From assembly GCA_964058805.1 (NCBI GenBank), contig CAXKVV010000367.1, forward strand, positions 1 to 58,240: a DNA stretch of 58,240 bases, read 5' to 3'. Below the pieces are notes generated by a model, which had not been told where the DNA came from, searched no databases, and saw nothing but the letters and a program-made list of their open reading frames with translations. Origin of the DNA: Schoenoplectus triqueter (Eukaryota > Streptophyta > Magnoliopsida > Poales > Cyperaceae). The position numbers and the translations under genes are program-made. Below, in pieces: positions 20,582 through 34,837 of the stretch (the first letter of the stretch is position 1; each line of letters opens with the position of its first letter).

Positions 20582-22957
20582 GACATTCTACGGTATTAAT
20601 TTTGCACAAAAAATAGGCAGCATGCATTAAAAACAGCACTTTAAACGTGTTGTTTGAGTTTTTCAACCATTTTGGCCGTAAAACTACATGAAATTTCGTG
20701 CAAATTAATATAATTACTCCTAATTAGGACTATTAGAAGATTGTCCAATTAAAACTTCGATATGAACTTTCTATGGTGCTAATTTTGTACAAAAGTTAAG
20801 TAAGATGCATTAAAAGCTGCTGTTTTAAACGAATTATTTGAGTTTTTCAACACTTTTTTACCTCATAACTACTCGTAATCCAGATAAATTTAATATAGTT
20901 ACTCCTAGTTGTGCCTATTAAAGGAATATCCAGCTACCACTTTGATATGAACACTCTACGGTACTAATTTGGCACAAAACATAAGTAGGTTGCATTAAAA
21001 ATAGCTGTTTAAACTAGTTGTTTGAGTTTTTCAAAAAATTTGGCCGCATAATTACGAATAATTTCTTAAAAATTAAAATAATTATTCCTAAATATGCCTA
21101 TTATAAGATTATCAGATTACAACTTCGATATGAATATTTTACGACACTAATTTTGCAAAAAACATAAGTAGGATTCAATAAAAACAGCTGTTTAAACAAG
21201 TTGTTTGGGTTTTCCGAAAATTTTGGACGCATAACTACACATAATATCTTAGAAATTAAAATAATTACTCCTAAATATGCCTATTATAAGATTTTTATGA
21301 TTTAAACTTCTATATGAATATTCTACGACATTAATTTTGCACAAAACATAAGTAAGATGCTTTGAAAACGGCTGTTTAAATAAGTTGTTTGAGTTTTTCA
21401 AAATTGTTGTCCGCATAACTGCACATTATTTCATGAAAATTAATATCATTACTCCTAATTATACCTATTATAATATTGTCCAATGAACACTCTGATATGA
21501 ATATCCAACGACGCTATTATTTATAGAACATAAGTATGATATATTAGAAAACTGCTATTTAAGCTAGTTGTTTAAGATTTTTTTCAACATTTTTGGTCTC
21601 ATAACTGCACATAATTTCGTAAAAAGTAATATAATTACTCCAAATTATGCCAATTAAAAGATTATCCAATTAACACTTCCATATGAACATTCTACGACAT
21701 TAATTTTGCACAAAAAATGAGTAGCACGTATTAAAAACAGCCGTTCCAACAAGTTTTTCGAGTTTTGCAAATATTTTGGCCGCGTAACTACATATAATTT
21801 TGTGCAAATTAATATTATTACTCCTAACTATGTCTATTATAAGATTATCCATTTAAAACATCGATATGAACATTCTGCGACGCTAATATTGCACAAAACA
21901 TATGCAAGATTCATTAGAAACTGATGTTTAAACAAATTGTTCGAGTTTTTCAACATTTTTGGTTTCATAACTATACATCATTTCGTCAAAACTGAAATAG
22001 CCTCTTCGAATTATGTCTATTAAAAGATTATCCAATTAACATCTCGATATGAATATTCTAGGACACTAATTTTGCACAAAACATAAGTAGGATGCATTAA
22101 AAACAGATGTTTAAACTAGCTGTTTGAGTTTTTCAAAGTTTTGGCCGCATAACTACACATAATTTCTTGCAAATTAATATAGTTACTCCTAAATATGTCT
22201 ATTATAAGATTGTCCATTTATATGTTCCATATGAATATTCTACTACACTAATTTTGCACAAAACATAAGTACGATGCTTTTAAAAACAACTGTTTAAAAA
22301 GGTTGTTTGAGTTTTTCAAAAATATTGGGCGCATAACTATACATATTTTCGTGAAAACTAATATAATTACTCCTGATTATAATATTATCCAATTAATACT
22401 TTGATACGAATATCCTATGACACTAATTTTTCATAAAACATAAGTAAGATACCTAAAAACTGCTGTTTAAACTAATTGTTTAAGATTTTCAACATTTTCG
22501 GCCTCATAACTACATATAATTTCGTGAAAATTGATATAATTACTCCTAATTATGTCTATTGCAGTATTATCCAATTAATACTTCGATATGAATATTCTAC
22601 GAAACTAATTTTGCACAAAACATAAGTATTATGCTTTTAAAACAGCTGTTTAAACAAGTTGTTTGAGTTTTTTAAAATTATTGTCCGCATAACTACACAT
22701 AATTATGTTAAAATTAATATAATTACTCCTAATTATACCTATTATAAGATTGTCCAATTAACACTTTGATATGAATATCTCACGACACTAATTTTTCATA
22801 AAACATAAGTAATCTTACATTAGAAACTGCTGTTTAAACTAGTTGTTTGAGATTTTCAATATTTTTTGCCTCGTAACTACACATAATTACGTAAAAATTA
22901 ATATAATTACTCCTAATTATGCCTATTAGATGATTAACCGATTAACACATCAATATG
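20582..22957. repeat. HOR unit 6, type C mosaic (2,376 bp)
   Basis: Type C is B-like from M1 to about M11 (CGCATAAC, TAAGATTATCC, CATAACTATACATCATT, GATACCTAAA) and A-like afterwards (TCGTGAAAATTG, TTGCAGTATT, TATGTTAAAA, TTTGAGATTTTC). It has a private marker TATAATATTATCC at 22,378-22,390 (M10 end). Confidence 0.93.
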
Positions 22958-25333
22958 GACATTCTACGGTATTAATTTTGCACAAAAAATAGGCAGCATG
23001 CATTAAAAACAGCACTTTAAACGTGTTGTTTGAGTTTTTCAACCATTTTGGCCGTAAAACTACATGAAATTTCGTGCAAATTAATATAATTACTCCTAAT
23101 TAGGACTATTAGAAGATTGTCCAATTAAAACTTCGATATGAACTTTCTATGGTGCTAATTTTGTACAAAAGTTAAGTAAGATGCATTAAAAGCTGCTGTT
23201 TTAAACGAATTATTTGAGTTTTTCAACACTTTTTTACCTCATAACTACTCGTAATCCAGATAAATTTAATATAGTTACTCCTAGTTGTGCCTATTAAAGG
23301 AATATCCAGCTACCACTTTGATATGAACACTCTACGGTACTAATTTGGCACAAAACATAAGTAGGTTGCATTAAAAATAGCTGTTTAAACTAGTTGTTTG
23401 AGTTTTTCAAAAAATTTGGCCGCATAATTACGAATAATTTCTTAAAAATTAAAATAATTATTCCTAAATATGCCTATTATAAGATTATCAGATTACAACT
23501 TCGATATGAATATTTTACGACACTAATTTTGCAAAAAACATAAGTAGGATTCAATAAAAACAGCTGTTTAAACAAGTTGTTTGGGTTTTCCGAAAATTTT
23601 GGACGAATAACTACACATAATATCTTAGAAATTAAAATAATTACTCCTAAATATGCCTATTATAAGATTTTTATGATTTAAACTTCTATATGAATATTCT
23701 ACGACATTAATTTTGCACAAAACATAAGTAAGATGCTTTGAAAACGGCTGTTTAAATAAGTTGTTTGAGTTTTTCAAAATTGTTGTCCGCATAACTGCAC
23801 ATTATTTCATGAAAATTAATATCATTACTCCTAATTATACCTATTATAATATTGTCCAATGAACACTCTGATATGAATATCCAACGACGCTATTATTTAT
23901 AGAACATAAGTATGATATATTAGAAAACTGCTATTTAAGCTAGTTGTTTAAGATTTTTTTCAATATTTTTGGTCTCATAACTGCACATAATTTCGTAAAA
24001 AGTAATATAATTACTCCAAATTATGCCAATTAAAAGATTATCCAATTAACACTTCCATATGAACATTCTACGACATTAATTTTGCACAAAAAATGAGTAG
24101 CACGTATTAAAAACAGCCGTTCCAACAAGTTTTTCGAGTTTTGCAAATATTTTGGCCGCGTAACTACATATAATTTTGTGCAAATTAATATTATTACTCC
24201 TAACTATGTCTATTATAAAATTATCCATTTAAAACATCGATATGAACATTCTGCGACGCTAATATTGCACAAAACATATGCAAGATTCATTAGAAACTGA
24301 TGTTTAAACAAATTGTTCGAGTTTTTCAACATTTTTGGTTTCTTAACTATACATAATTTCGTCAAAACTGAAATAGCCTCTTCGAATTATGTCTATTAAA
24401 AGATTATCCAATTAACATCTCGATATGAATATTCTAGGACACTAATTTTGCACAAAACATAAGTAGGATGCATTAAAAACAGATGTTTAAACTAGCTGTT
24501 TGAGTTTTTCAAAGTTTTGGCCGCATAACTACACATAATTTCTTGCAAATTAATATAGTTACTCCTAAATATGTCTATTATAAGATTGTCCATTTATATG
24601 TTCCATATGAATATTCTACTACACTAATTTTGCACAAAACATAAGTACGATGCTTTTAAAAACAACTGTTTAAAAAGGTTGTTTGAGTTTTTCAAAAATA
24701 TTGGGCGCATAACTATACATATTTTCGTGAAAACTAATATAATTACTCCTGATTATAAGATTATCCAATTAATACTTTGATACGAATATCCTATGACACT
24801 AATTTTTCATAAAACATAAGTAAGATATCTAAAAACTGCTGTTTAAACTAATTGTTTAAGATTTTCAACATTTTCGGCCTCATAACTACATATAATTTCG
24901 TGAAAATTGATATAATTACTCCTAATTATGTCTATTGCAGTATTATCCAATTAATACTTCGATATGAATATTCTACGAAACTAATTTTGCACAAAACATA
25001 AGTATTATGCTTTTAAAACAGCTGTTTAAACAAGTTGTTTGAGTTTTTTAAAATTATTGTCCGCATAACTACACATAATTATGTTAAAATTAATATAATT
25101 ACTCCTAATTATACCTATTATAAGATTGTCCAATTAACACTTTGATATGAATATCTCACGACACTAATTTTTCATAAAACATAAGTAATCTTACATTAGA
25201 AACTGCTGTTTAAACTAGTTGTTTGAGATTTTCAATATTTTTTGCCTCGTAACTACACATAATTACGTAAAAATTAATATAATTACTCCTAATTATGCCT
25301 ATTAGATGATTAACCGATTAACACATCAATATG
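22958..25333. repeat. HOR unit 7, type A (2,376 bp)
   Basis: Matches unit 4 at all the diagnostic sites (GGACGAATAAC, CAATATTTTTGG, TAAAATTATCC, TTTCTTAACT, GATATCTAAA, TTGCAGTATT, TATGTTAAAA), except that it has the standard ATTAAAAGCTGCTG in M2. Confidence 0.93.
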
Positions 25334-27709
25334 GACATTCTACGGTATTAATTTTGCACAAAAAATAGGCAGCATGCATTAAAAACAGCACTTTAAACGT
25401 GTTGTTTGAGTTTTTCAACCATTTTGGCCGTAAAACTACATGAAATTTCGTGCAAATTAATATAATTACTCCTAATTAGGACTATTAGAAGATTGTCCAA
25501 TTAAAACTTCGATATGAACTTTCTATGGTGCTAATTTTGTACAAAAGTTAAGTAAGATGCATTAAAAGCTGCTGTTTTAAACGAATTATTTGAGTTTTTC
25601 AACACTTTTTTACCTCATAACTACTCGTAATCCAGATAAATTTAATATAGTTACTCCTAGTTGTGCCTATTAAAGGAATATCCAGCTACCACTTTGATAT
25701 GAACACTCTACGGTACTAATTTGGCACAAAACATAAGTAGGTTGCATTAAAAATAGCTGTTTAAACTAGTTGTTTGAGTTTTTCAAAAAATTTGGCCGCA
25801 TAATTACGAATAATTTCTTAAAAATTAAAATAATTATTCCTAAATATGCCTATTATAAGATTATCAGATTACAACTTCGATATGAATATTTTACGACACT
25901 AATTTTGCAAAAAACATAAGTAGGATTCAATAAAAACAGCTGTTTAAACAAGTTGTTTGGGTTTTCCGAAAATTTTGGACGCATAACTACACATAATATC
26001 TTAGAAATTAAAATAATTACTCCTAAATATGCCTATTATAAGATTTTTATGATTTAAACTTCTATATGAATATTCTACGACATTAATTTTGCACAAAACA
26101 TAAGTAAGATGCTTTGAAAACGGCTGTTTAAATAAGTTATTTGAGTTTTTCAAAATTGTTGTCCGCATAACTGCACATTATTTCATGAAAATTAATATCA
26201 TTACTCCTAATTATACCTATTATAATATTGTCCAATGAACACTCTGATATGAATATCCAACGACGCTATTATTTATAGAACATAAGTATGATATATTAGA
26301 AAACTGCTATTTAAGCTAGTTGTTTAAGATTTTTTTCAACATTTTTGGTCTCATAACTGCACATAATTTCGTAAAAAGTAATATAATTACTCCAAATTAT
26401 GCCAATTAAAAGATTATCCAATTAACACTTCCATATGAACATTCTACGACATTAATTTTGCACAAAAAATGAGTAGCACGTATTAAAAACAGCCGTTCCA
26501 ACAAGTTTTTCGAGTTTTGCAAATATTTTGGCCGCGTAACTACATATAATTTTGTGCAAATTAATATTATTACTCCTAACTATGTCTATTATAAGATTAT
26601 CCATTTAAAACATCGATATGAACATTCTGCGACGCTAATATTGCACAAAACATATGCAAGATTCATTAGAAACTGATGTTTAAACAAATTGTTCGAGTTT
26701 TTCAACATTTTTGGTTTCATAACTATACATCATTTCGTGAAAACTGAAATAGCCTCTTCGAATTATGTCTATTAAAAGATTATCCAATTAACATCTCGAT
26801 ATGAATATTCTAGGACACTAATTTTGCACAAAACATAAGTAGGATGCATTAAAAACAGATGTTTAAACTAGCTGTTTGAGTTTTTCAAAGTTTTGGCCGC
26901 ATAACTACACATAATTTCTTGCAAATTAATATAGTTACTCCTAAATATGTCTATTATAAGATTGTCCATTTATATGTTCCATATGAATATTCTACTACAC
27001 TAATTTTGCACAAAACATAAGTACGATGCTTTTAAAAACAACTGTTTAAAAAGGTTGTTTGAGTTTTTCAAAAATATTGGGCGCATAACTATACATATTT
27101 TCGTGAAAACTAATATAATTACTCCTGATTATAAGATTATTCATTTAATACTTTGATACGAATATCCTATGACACTAATTTTTCATAAAACATAAGTAAG
27201 ATACCTAAAAACTGCTGTTTAAACTAATTGTTTAAGATTTTCAACATTTTCGGCCTCATAACTACATATAATTTCGTGGAAATTGATATAATTACTCCTA
27301 ATTATGTCTATTGCAATATTATCCAATTAATACTTCGATATGAATATTCTACGAAACTAATTTTGCACAAAACATAAGTATTATGCTTTTAAAACAGCTG
27401 TTTAAACAAGTTGTTTGAGTTTTTTAAAATTATTGTCCGCATAACTACACATAATTATGTAAAAATTAATATAATTACTCCTAATTATACCTATTATAAG
27501 ATTGTCCAATTAACACTTTGATATGAATATCTCACGACACTAATTTTTCATAAAACATAAGTAATCTTACATTAGAAACTGCTGTTTAAACTAGTTGTTT
27601 GAAATTTTCAATATTTTTTGCCTCGTAACTACACATAATTACGTAAAAATTAATATAATTACTCCTAATTATGCCTACTAGATGATTAACCGATTAACAC
27701 ATCAATATG
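25334..27709. repeat. HOR unit 8, type B (2,376 bp)
   Basis: Matches unit 5 at diagnostic sites, including ATTATTCATTTAAT at 27,136 and GCCTACTAGATG at 27,673. Private change: AAATAAGTTATTTGAG in M5 (about 26,134) where other units have GTTGTTTGAG. Confidence 0.93.
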
Positions 27710-30085
27710 GACATTCTACGGTATTAATTTTGCACAAAAAATAGGCAGCATGCATTAAAAACAGCACTTTAAACGTGTTGTTTGAGTTTTTCAACCATTT
27801 TGGCCGTAAAACTACATGAAATTTCGTGCAAATTAATATAATTACTCCTAATTAGGACTATTAGAAGATTGTCCAATTAAAACTTCGATATGAACTTTCT
27901 ATGGTGCTAATTTTGTACAAAAGTTAAGTAAGATGCATTAAAAGCTGCTGTTTTAAACGAATTATTTGAGTTTTTCAACACTTTTTTACCTCATAACTAC
28001 TCGTAATCCAGATAAATTTAATATAGTTACTCCTAGTTGTGCCTATTAAAGGAATATCCAGCTACCACTTTGATATGAACACTCTACGGTACTAATTTGG
28101 CACAAAACATAAGTAGGTTGCATTAAAAATAGCTGTTTAAACTAGTTGTTTGAGTTTTTCAAAAAATTTGGCCGCATAATTACGAATAATTTCTTAAAAA
28201 TTAAAATAATTATTCCTAAATATGCCTATTATAAGATTATCAGATTACAACTTCGATATGAATATTTTACGACACTAATTTTGCAAAAAACATAAGTAGG
28301 ATTCAATAAAAACAGCTGTTTAAACAAGTTGTTTGGGTTTTCCGAAAATTTTGGACGAATAACTACACATAATATCTTAGAAATTAAAATAATTACTCCT
28401 AAATATGCCTATTATAAGATTTTTATGATTTAAACTTCTATATGAATATTCTACGACATTAATTTTGCACAAAACATAAGTAAGATGCTTTGAAAACGGC
28501 TGTTTAAATAAGTTGTTTGAGTTTTTCAAAATTGTTGTCCGCATAACTGCACATTATTTCATGAAAATTAATATCATTACTCCTAATTATACCTATTATA
28601 ATATTGTCCAATGAACACTCTGATATGAATATCCAACGACGCTATTATTTATAGAACATAAGTATGATATATTAGAAAACTGCTATTTAAGCTAGTTGTT
28701 TAAGATTTTTTTCAATATTTTTGGTCTCATAACTGCACATAATTTCGTAAAAAGTAATATAATTACTCCAAATTATGCCAATTAAAAGATTATCCAATTA
28801 ACACTTCCATATGAACATTCTACGACATTAATTTTGCACAAAAAATGAGTAGCACGTATTAAAAACAGCCGTTCCAACAAGTTTTTCGAGTTTTGCAAAT
28901 ATTTTGGCCGCGTAACTACATATAATTTTGTGCAAATTAATATTATTACTCCTAACTATGTCTATTATAAAATTATCCATTTAAAACATCGATATGAACA
29001 TTCTGCGACGCTAATATTGCACAAAACATATGCAAGATTCATTAGAAACTGATGTTTAAACAAATTGTTCGAGTTTTTCAACATTTTTGGTTTCTTAACT
29101 ATACATAATTTCGTCAAAACTGAAATAGCCTCTTCGAATTATGTCTATTAAAAGATTATCCAATTAACATCTCGATATGAATATTCTAGGACACTAATTT
29201 TGCACAAAACATAAGTAGGATGCATTAAAAACAGATGTTTAAACTAGCTGTTTGAGTTTTTCAAAGTTTTGGCCGCATAACTACACATAATTTCTTGCAA
29301 ATTAATATAGTTACTCCTAAATATGTCTATTATAAGATTGTCCATTTATATGTTCCATATGAATATTCTACTACACTAATTTTGCACAAAACATAAGTAC
29401 GATGCTTTTAAAAACAACTGTTTAAAAAGGTTGTTTGAGTTTTTCAAAAATATTGGGCGCATAACTATACATATTTTCGTGAAAACTAATATAATTACTC
29501 CTGATTATAAGATTATCCAATTAATACTTTGATACGAATATCCTATGACACTAATTTTTCATAAAACATAAGTAAGATATCTAAAAACTGCTGTTTAAAC
29601 TAATTGTTTAAGATTTTCAACATTTTCGGCCTCATAACTACATATAATTTCGTGAAAATTGATATAATTACTCCTAATTATGTCTATTGCAGTATTATCC
29701 AATTAATACTTCGATATGAATATTCTACGAAACTAATTTTGCACAAAACATAAGTATTATGCTTTTAAAACAGCTGTTTAAACAAGTTGTTTGAGTTTTT
29801 TAAAATTATTGTCCGCATAACTACACATAATTATGTTAAAATTAATATAATTACTCCTAATTATACCTATTATAAGATTGTCCAATTAACACTTTGATAT
29901 GAATATCTCACGACACTAATTTTTCATAAAACATAAGTAATCTTACATTAGAAACTGCTGTTTAAACTAGTTGTTTGAGATTTTCAATATTTTTTGCCTC
30001 GTAACTACACATAATTACGTAAAAATTAATATAATTACTCCTAATTATGCCTATTAGATGATTAACCGATTAACACATCAATATG
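27710..30085. repeat. HOR unit 9, type A (2,376 bp)
   Basis: Type A at every diagnostic site. It follows type B directly, so the local order is A-B-A-A-B-C from unit 7 to unit 12. Confidence 0.92.
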
Positions 30086-32461
30086 GACATTCTACGGTAT
30101 TAATTTTGCACAAAAAATAGGCAGCATGCATTAAAAACAGCACTTTAAACGTGTTGTTTGAGTTTTTCAACCATTTTGGCCGTAAAACTACATGAAATTT
30201 CGTGCAAATTAATATAATTACTCCTAATTAGGACTATTAGAAGATTGTCCAATTAAAACTTCGATATGAACTTTCTATGGTGCTAATTTTGTACAAAAGT
30301 TAAGTAAGATGCATTAAAAGCTGCTGTTTTAAACGAATTATTTGAGTTTTTCAACACTTTTTTACCTCATAACTACTCGTAATCCAGATAAATTTAATAT
30401 AGTTACTCCTAGTTGTGCCTATTAAAGGAATATCCAGCTACCACTTTGATATGAACACTCTACGGTACTAATTTGGCACAAAACATAAGTAGGTTGCATT
30501 AAAAATAGCTGTTTAAACTAGTTGTTTGAGTTTTTCAAAAAATTTGGCCGCATAATTACGAATAATTTCTTAAAAATTAAAATAATTATTCCTAAATATG
30601 CCTATTATAAGATTATCAGATTACAACTTCGATATGAATATTTTACGACACTAATTTTGCAAAAAACATAAGTAGGATTCAATAAAAACAGCTGTTTAAA
30701 CAAGTTGTTTGGGTTTTCCGAAAATTTTGGACGAATAACTACACATAATATCTTAGAAATTAAAATAATTACTCCTAAATATGCCTATTATAAGATTTTT
30801 ATGATTTAAACTTCTATATGAATATTCTACGACATTAATTTTGCACAAAACATAAGTAAGATGCTTTGAAAACGGCTGTTTAAATAAGTTGTTTGAGTTT
30901 TTCAAAATTGTTGTCCGCATAACTGCACATTATTTCATGAAAATTAATATCATTACTCCTAATTATACCTATTATAATATTGTCCAATGAACACTCTGAT
31001 ATGAATATCCAACGACGCTATTATTTATAGAACATAAGTATGATATATTAGAAAACTGCTATTTAAGCTAGTTGTTTAAGATTTTTTTCAATATTTTTGG
31101 TCTCATAACTGCACATAATTTCGTAAAAAGTAATATAATTACTCCAAATTATGCCAATTAAAAGATTATCCAATTAACACTTCCATATGAACATTCTACG
31201 ACATTAATTTTGCACAAAAAATGAGTAGCACGTATTAAAAACAGCCGTTCCAACAAGTTTTTCGAGTTTTGCAAATATTTTGGCCGCGTAACTACATATA
31301 ATTTTGTGCAAATTAATATTATTACTCCTAACTATGTCTATTATAAAATTATCCATTTAAAACATCGATATGAACATTCTGCGACGCTAATATTGCACAA
31401 AACATATGCAAGATTCATTAGAAACTGATGTTTAAACAAATTGTTCGAGTTTTTCAACATTTTTGGTTTCTTAACTATACATAATTTCGTCAAAACTGAA
31501 ATAGCCTCTTCGAATTATGTCTATTAAAAGATTATCCAATTAACATCTCGATATGAATATTCTAGGACACTAATTTTGCACAAAACATAAGTAGGATGCA
31601 TTAAAAACAGATGTTTAAACTAGCTGTTTGAGTTTTTCAAAGTTTTGGCCGCATAACTACACATAATTTCTTGCAAATTAATATAGTTACTCCTAAATAT
31701 GTCTATTATAAGATTGTCCATTTATATGTTCCATATGAATATTCTACTACACTAATTTTGCACAAAACATAAGTACGATGCTTTTAAAAACAACTGTTTA
31801 AAAAGGTTGTTTGAGTTTTTCAAAAATATTGGGCGCATAACTATACATATTTTCGTGAAAACTAATATAATTACTCCTGATTATAAGATTATCCAATTAA
31901 TACTTTGATACGAATATCCTATGACACTAATTTTTCATAAAACATAAGTAAGATATCTAAAAACTGCTGTTTAAACTAATTGTTTAAGATTTTCAACATT
32001 TTCGGCCTCATAACTACATATAATTTCGTGAAAATTGATATAATTACTCCTAATTATGTCTATTGCAGTATTATCCAATTAATACTTCGATATGAATATT
32101 CTACGAAACTAATTTTGCACAAAACATAAGTATTATGCTTTTAAAACAGCTGTTTAAACAAGTTGTTTGAGTTTTTTAAAATTATTGTCCGCATAACTAC
32201 ACATAATTATGTTAAAATTAATATAATTACTCCTAATTATACCTATTATAAGATTGTCCAATTAACACTTTGATATGAATATCTCACGACACTAATTTTT
32301 CATAAAACATAAGTAATCTTACATTAGAAACTGCTGTTTAAACTAGTTGTTTGAGATTTTCAATATTTTTTGCCTCGTAACTACACATAATTACGTAAAA
32401 ATTAATATAATTACTCCTAATTATGCCTATTAGATGATTAACCGATTAACACATCAATATG
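30086..32461. repeat. HOR unit 10, type A (2,376 bp)
   Basis: Type A at every diagnostic site, in tandem with unit 9. It is the first member of the second A-B-C block, exactly 14,256 bp after unit 4. Confidence 0.92.
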
Positions 32462-34837
32462 GACATTCTACGGTATTAATTTTGCACAAAAAATAGGCAG
32501 CATGCATTAAAAACAGCACTTTAAACGTGTTGTTTGAGTTTTTCAACCATTTTGGCCGTAAAACTACATGAAATTTCGTGCAAATTAATATAATTACTCC
32601 TAATTAGGACTATTAGAAGATTGTCCAATTAAAACTTCGATATGAACTTTCTATGGTGCTAATTTTGTACAAAAGTTAAGTAAGATGCATTAAAAGCTGC
32701 TGTTTTAAACGAATTATTTGAGTTTTTCAACACTTTTTTACCTCATAACTACTCGTAATCCAGATAAATTTAATATAGTTACTCCTAGTTGTGCCTATTA
32801 AAGGAATATCCAGCTACCACTTTGATATGAACACTCTACGGTACTAATTTGGCACAAAACATAAGTAGGTTGCATTAAAAATAGCTGTTTAAACTAGTTG
32901 TTTGAGTTTTTCAAAAAATTTGGCCGCATAATTACGAATAATTTCTTAAAAATTAAAATAATTATTCCTAAATATGCCTATTATAAGATTATCAGATTAC
33001 AACTTCGATATGAATATTTTACGACACTAATTTTGCAAAAAACATAAGTAGGATTCAATAAAAACAGCTGTTTAAACAAGTTGTTTGGGTTTTCCGAAAA
33101 TTTTGGACGCATAACTACACATAATATCTTAGAAATTAAAATAATTACTCCTAAATATGCCTATTATAAGATTTTTATGATTTAAACTTCTATATGAATA
33201 TTCTACGACATTAATTTTGCACAAAACATAAGTAAGATGCTTTGAAAACGGCTGTTTAAATAAGTTGTTTGAGTTTTTCAAAATTGTTGTCCGCATAACT
33301 GCACATTATTTCATGAAAATTAATATCATTACTCCTAATTATACCTATTATAATATTGTCCAATGAACACTCTGATATGAATATCCAACGACGCTATTAT
33401 TTATAGAACATAAGTATGATATATTAGAAAACTGCTATTTAAGCTAGTTGTTTAAGATTTTTTTCAACATTTTTGGTCTCATAACTGCACATAATTTCGT
33501 AAAAAGTAATATAATTACTCCAAATTATGCCAATTAAAAGATTATCCAATTAACACTTCCATATGAACATTCTACGACATTAATTTTGCACAAAAAATGA
33601 GTAGCACGTATTAAAAACAGCCGTTCCAACAAGTTTTTCGAGTTTTGCAAATATTTTGGCCGCGTAACTACATATAATTTTGTGCAAATTAATATTATTA
33701 CTCCTAACTATGTCTATTATAAGATTATCCATTTAAAACATCGATATGAACATTCTGCGACGCTAATATTGCACAAAACATATGCAAGATTCATTAGAAA
33801 CTGATGTTTAAACAAATTGTTCGAGTTTTTCAACATTTTTGGTTTCATAACTATACATCATTTCGTGAAAACTGAAATAGCCTCTTCGAATTATGTCTAT
33901 TAAAAGATTATCCAATTAACATCTCGATATGAATATTCTAGGACACTAATTTTGCACAAAACATAAGTAGGATGCATTAAAAACAGATGTTTAAACTAGC
34001 TGTTTGAGTTTTTCAAAGTTTTGGCCGCATAACTACACATAATTTCTTGCAAATTAATATAGTTACTCCTAAATATGTCTATTATAAGATTGTCCATTTA
34101 TATGTTCCATATGAATATTCTACTACACTAATTTTGCACAAAACATAAGTACGATGCTTTTAAAAACAACTGTTTAAAAAGGTTGTTTGAGTTTTTCAAA
34201 AATATTGGGCGCATAACTATACATATTTTCGTGAAAACTAATATAATTACTCCTGATTATAAGATTATTCATTTAATACTTTGATACGAATATCCTATGA
34301 CACTAATTTTTCATAAAACATAAGTAAGATACCTAAAAACTGCTGTTTAAACTAATTGTTTAAGATTTTCAACATTTTCGGCCTCATAACTACATATAAT
34401 TTCGTGGAAATTGATATAATTACTCCTAATTATGTCTATTGCAATATTATCCAATTAATACTTCGATATGAATATTCTACGAAACTAATTTTGCACAAAA
34501 CATAAGTATTATGCTTTTAAAACAGCTGTTTAAACAAGTTGTTTGAGTTTTTTAAAATTATTGTCCGCATAACTACACATAATTATGTTAAAATTAATAT
34601 AATTACTCCTAATTATACCTATTATAAGATTGTCCAATTAACACTTTGATATGAATATCTCACGACACTAATTTTTCATAAAACATAAGTAATCTTACAT
34701 TAGAAACTGCTGTTTAAACTAGTTGTTTGAGATTTTCAATATTTTTTGCCTCGTAACTACACATAATTACGTAAAAATTAATATAATTACTCCTAATTAT
34801 GCCTATTAGATGATTAACCGATTAACACATCAATATG
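32462..34837. repeat. HOR unit 11, type B with a type A tail (2,376 bp)
   Basis: Type B from M1 through the start of M12 (ATTATTCATTTAAT at 34,264; TCGTGGAAATTG; TTGCAATATT at about 34,439). It then switches to type A markers: TATGTTAAAA (about 34,585), TTTGAGATTTTC and GCCTATTAGATG. The switch lies between about 34,447 and 34,585. Confidence 0.92.
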
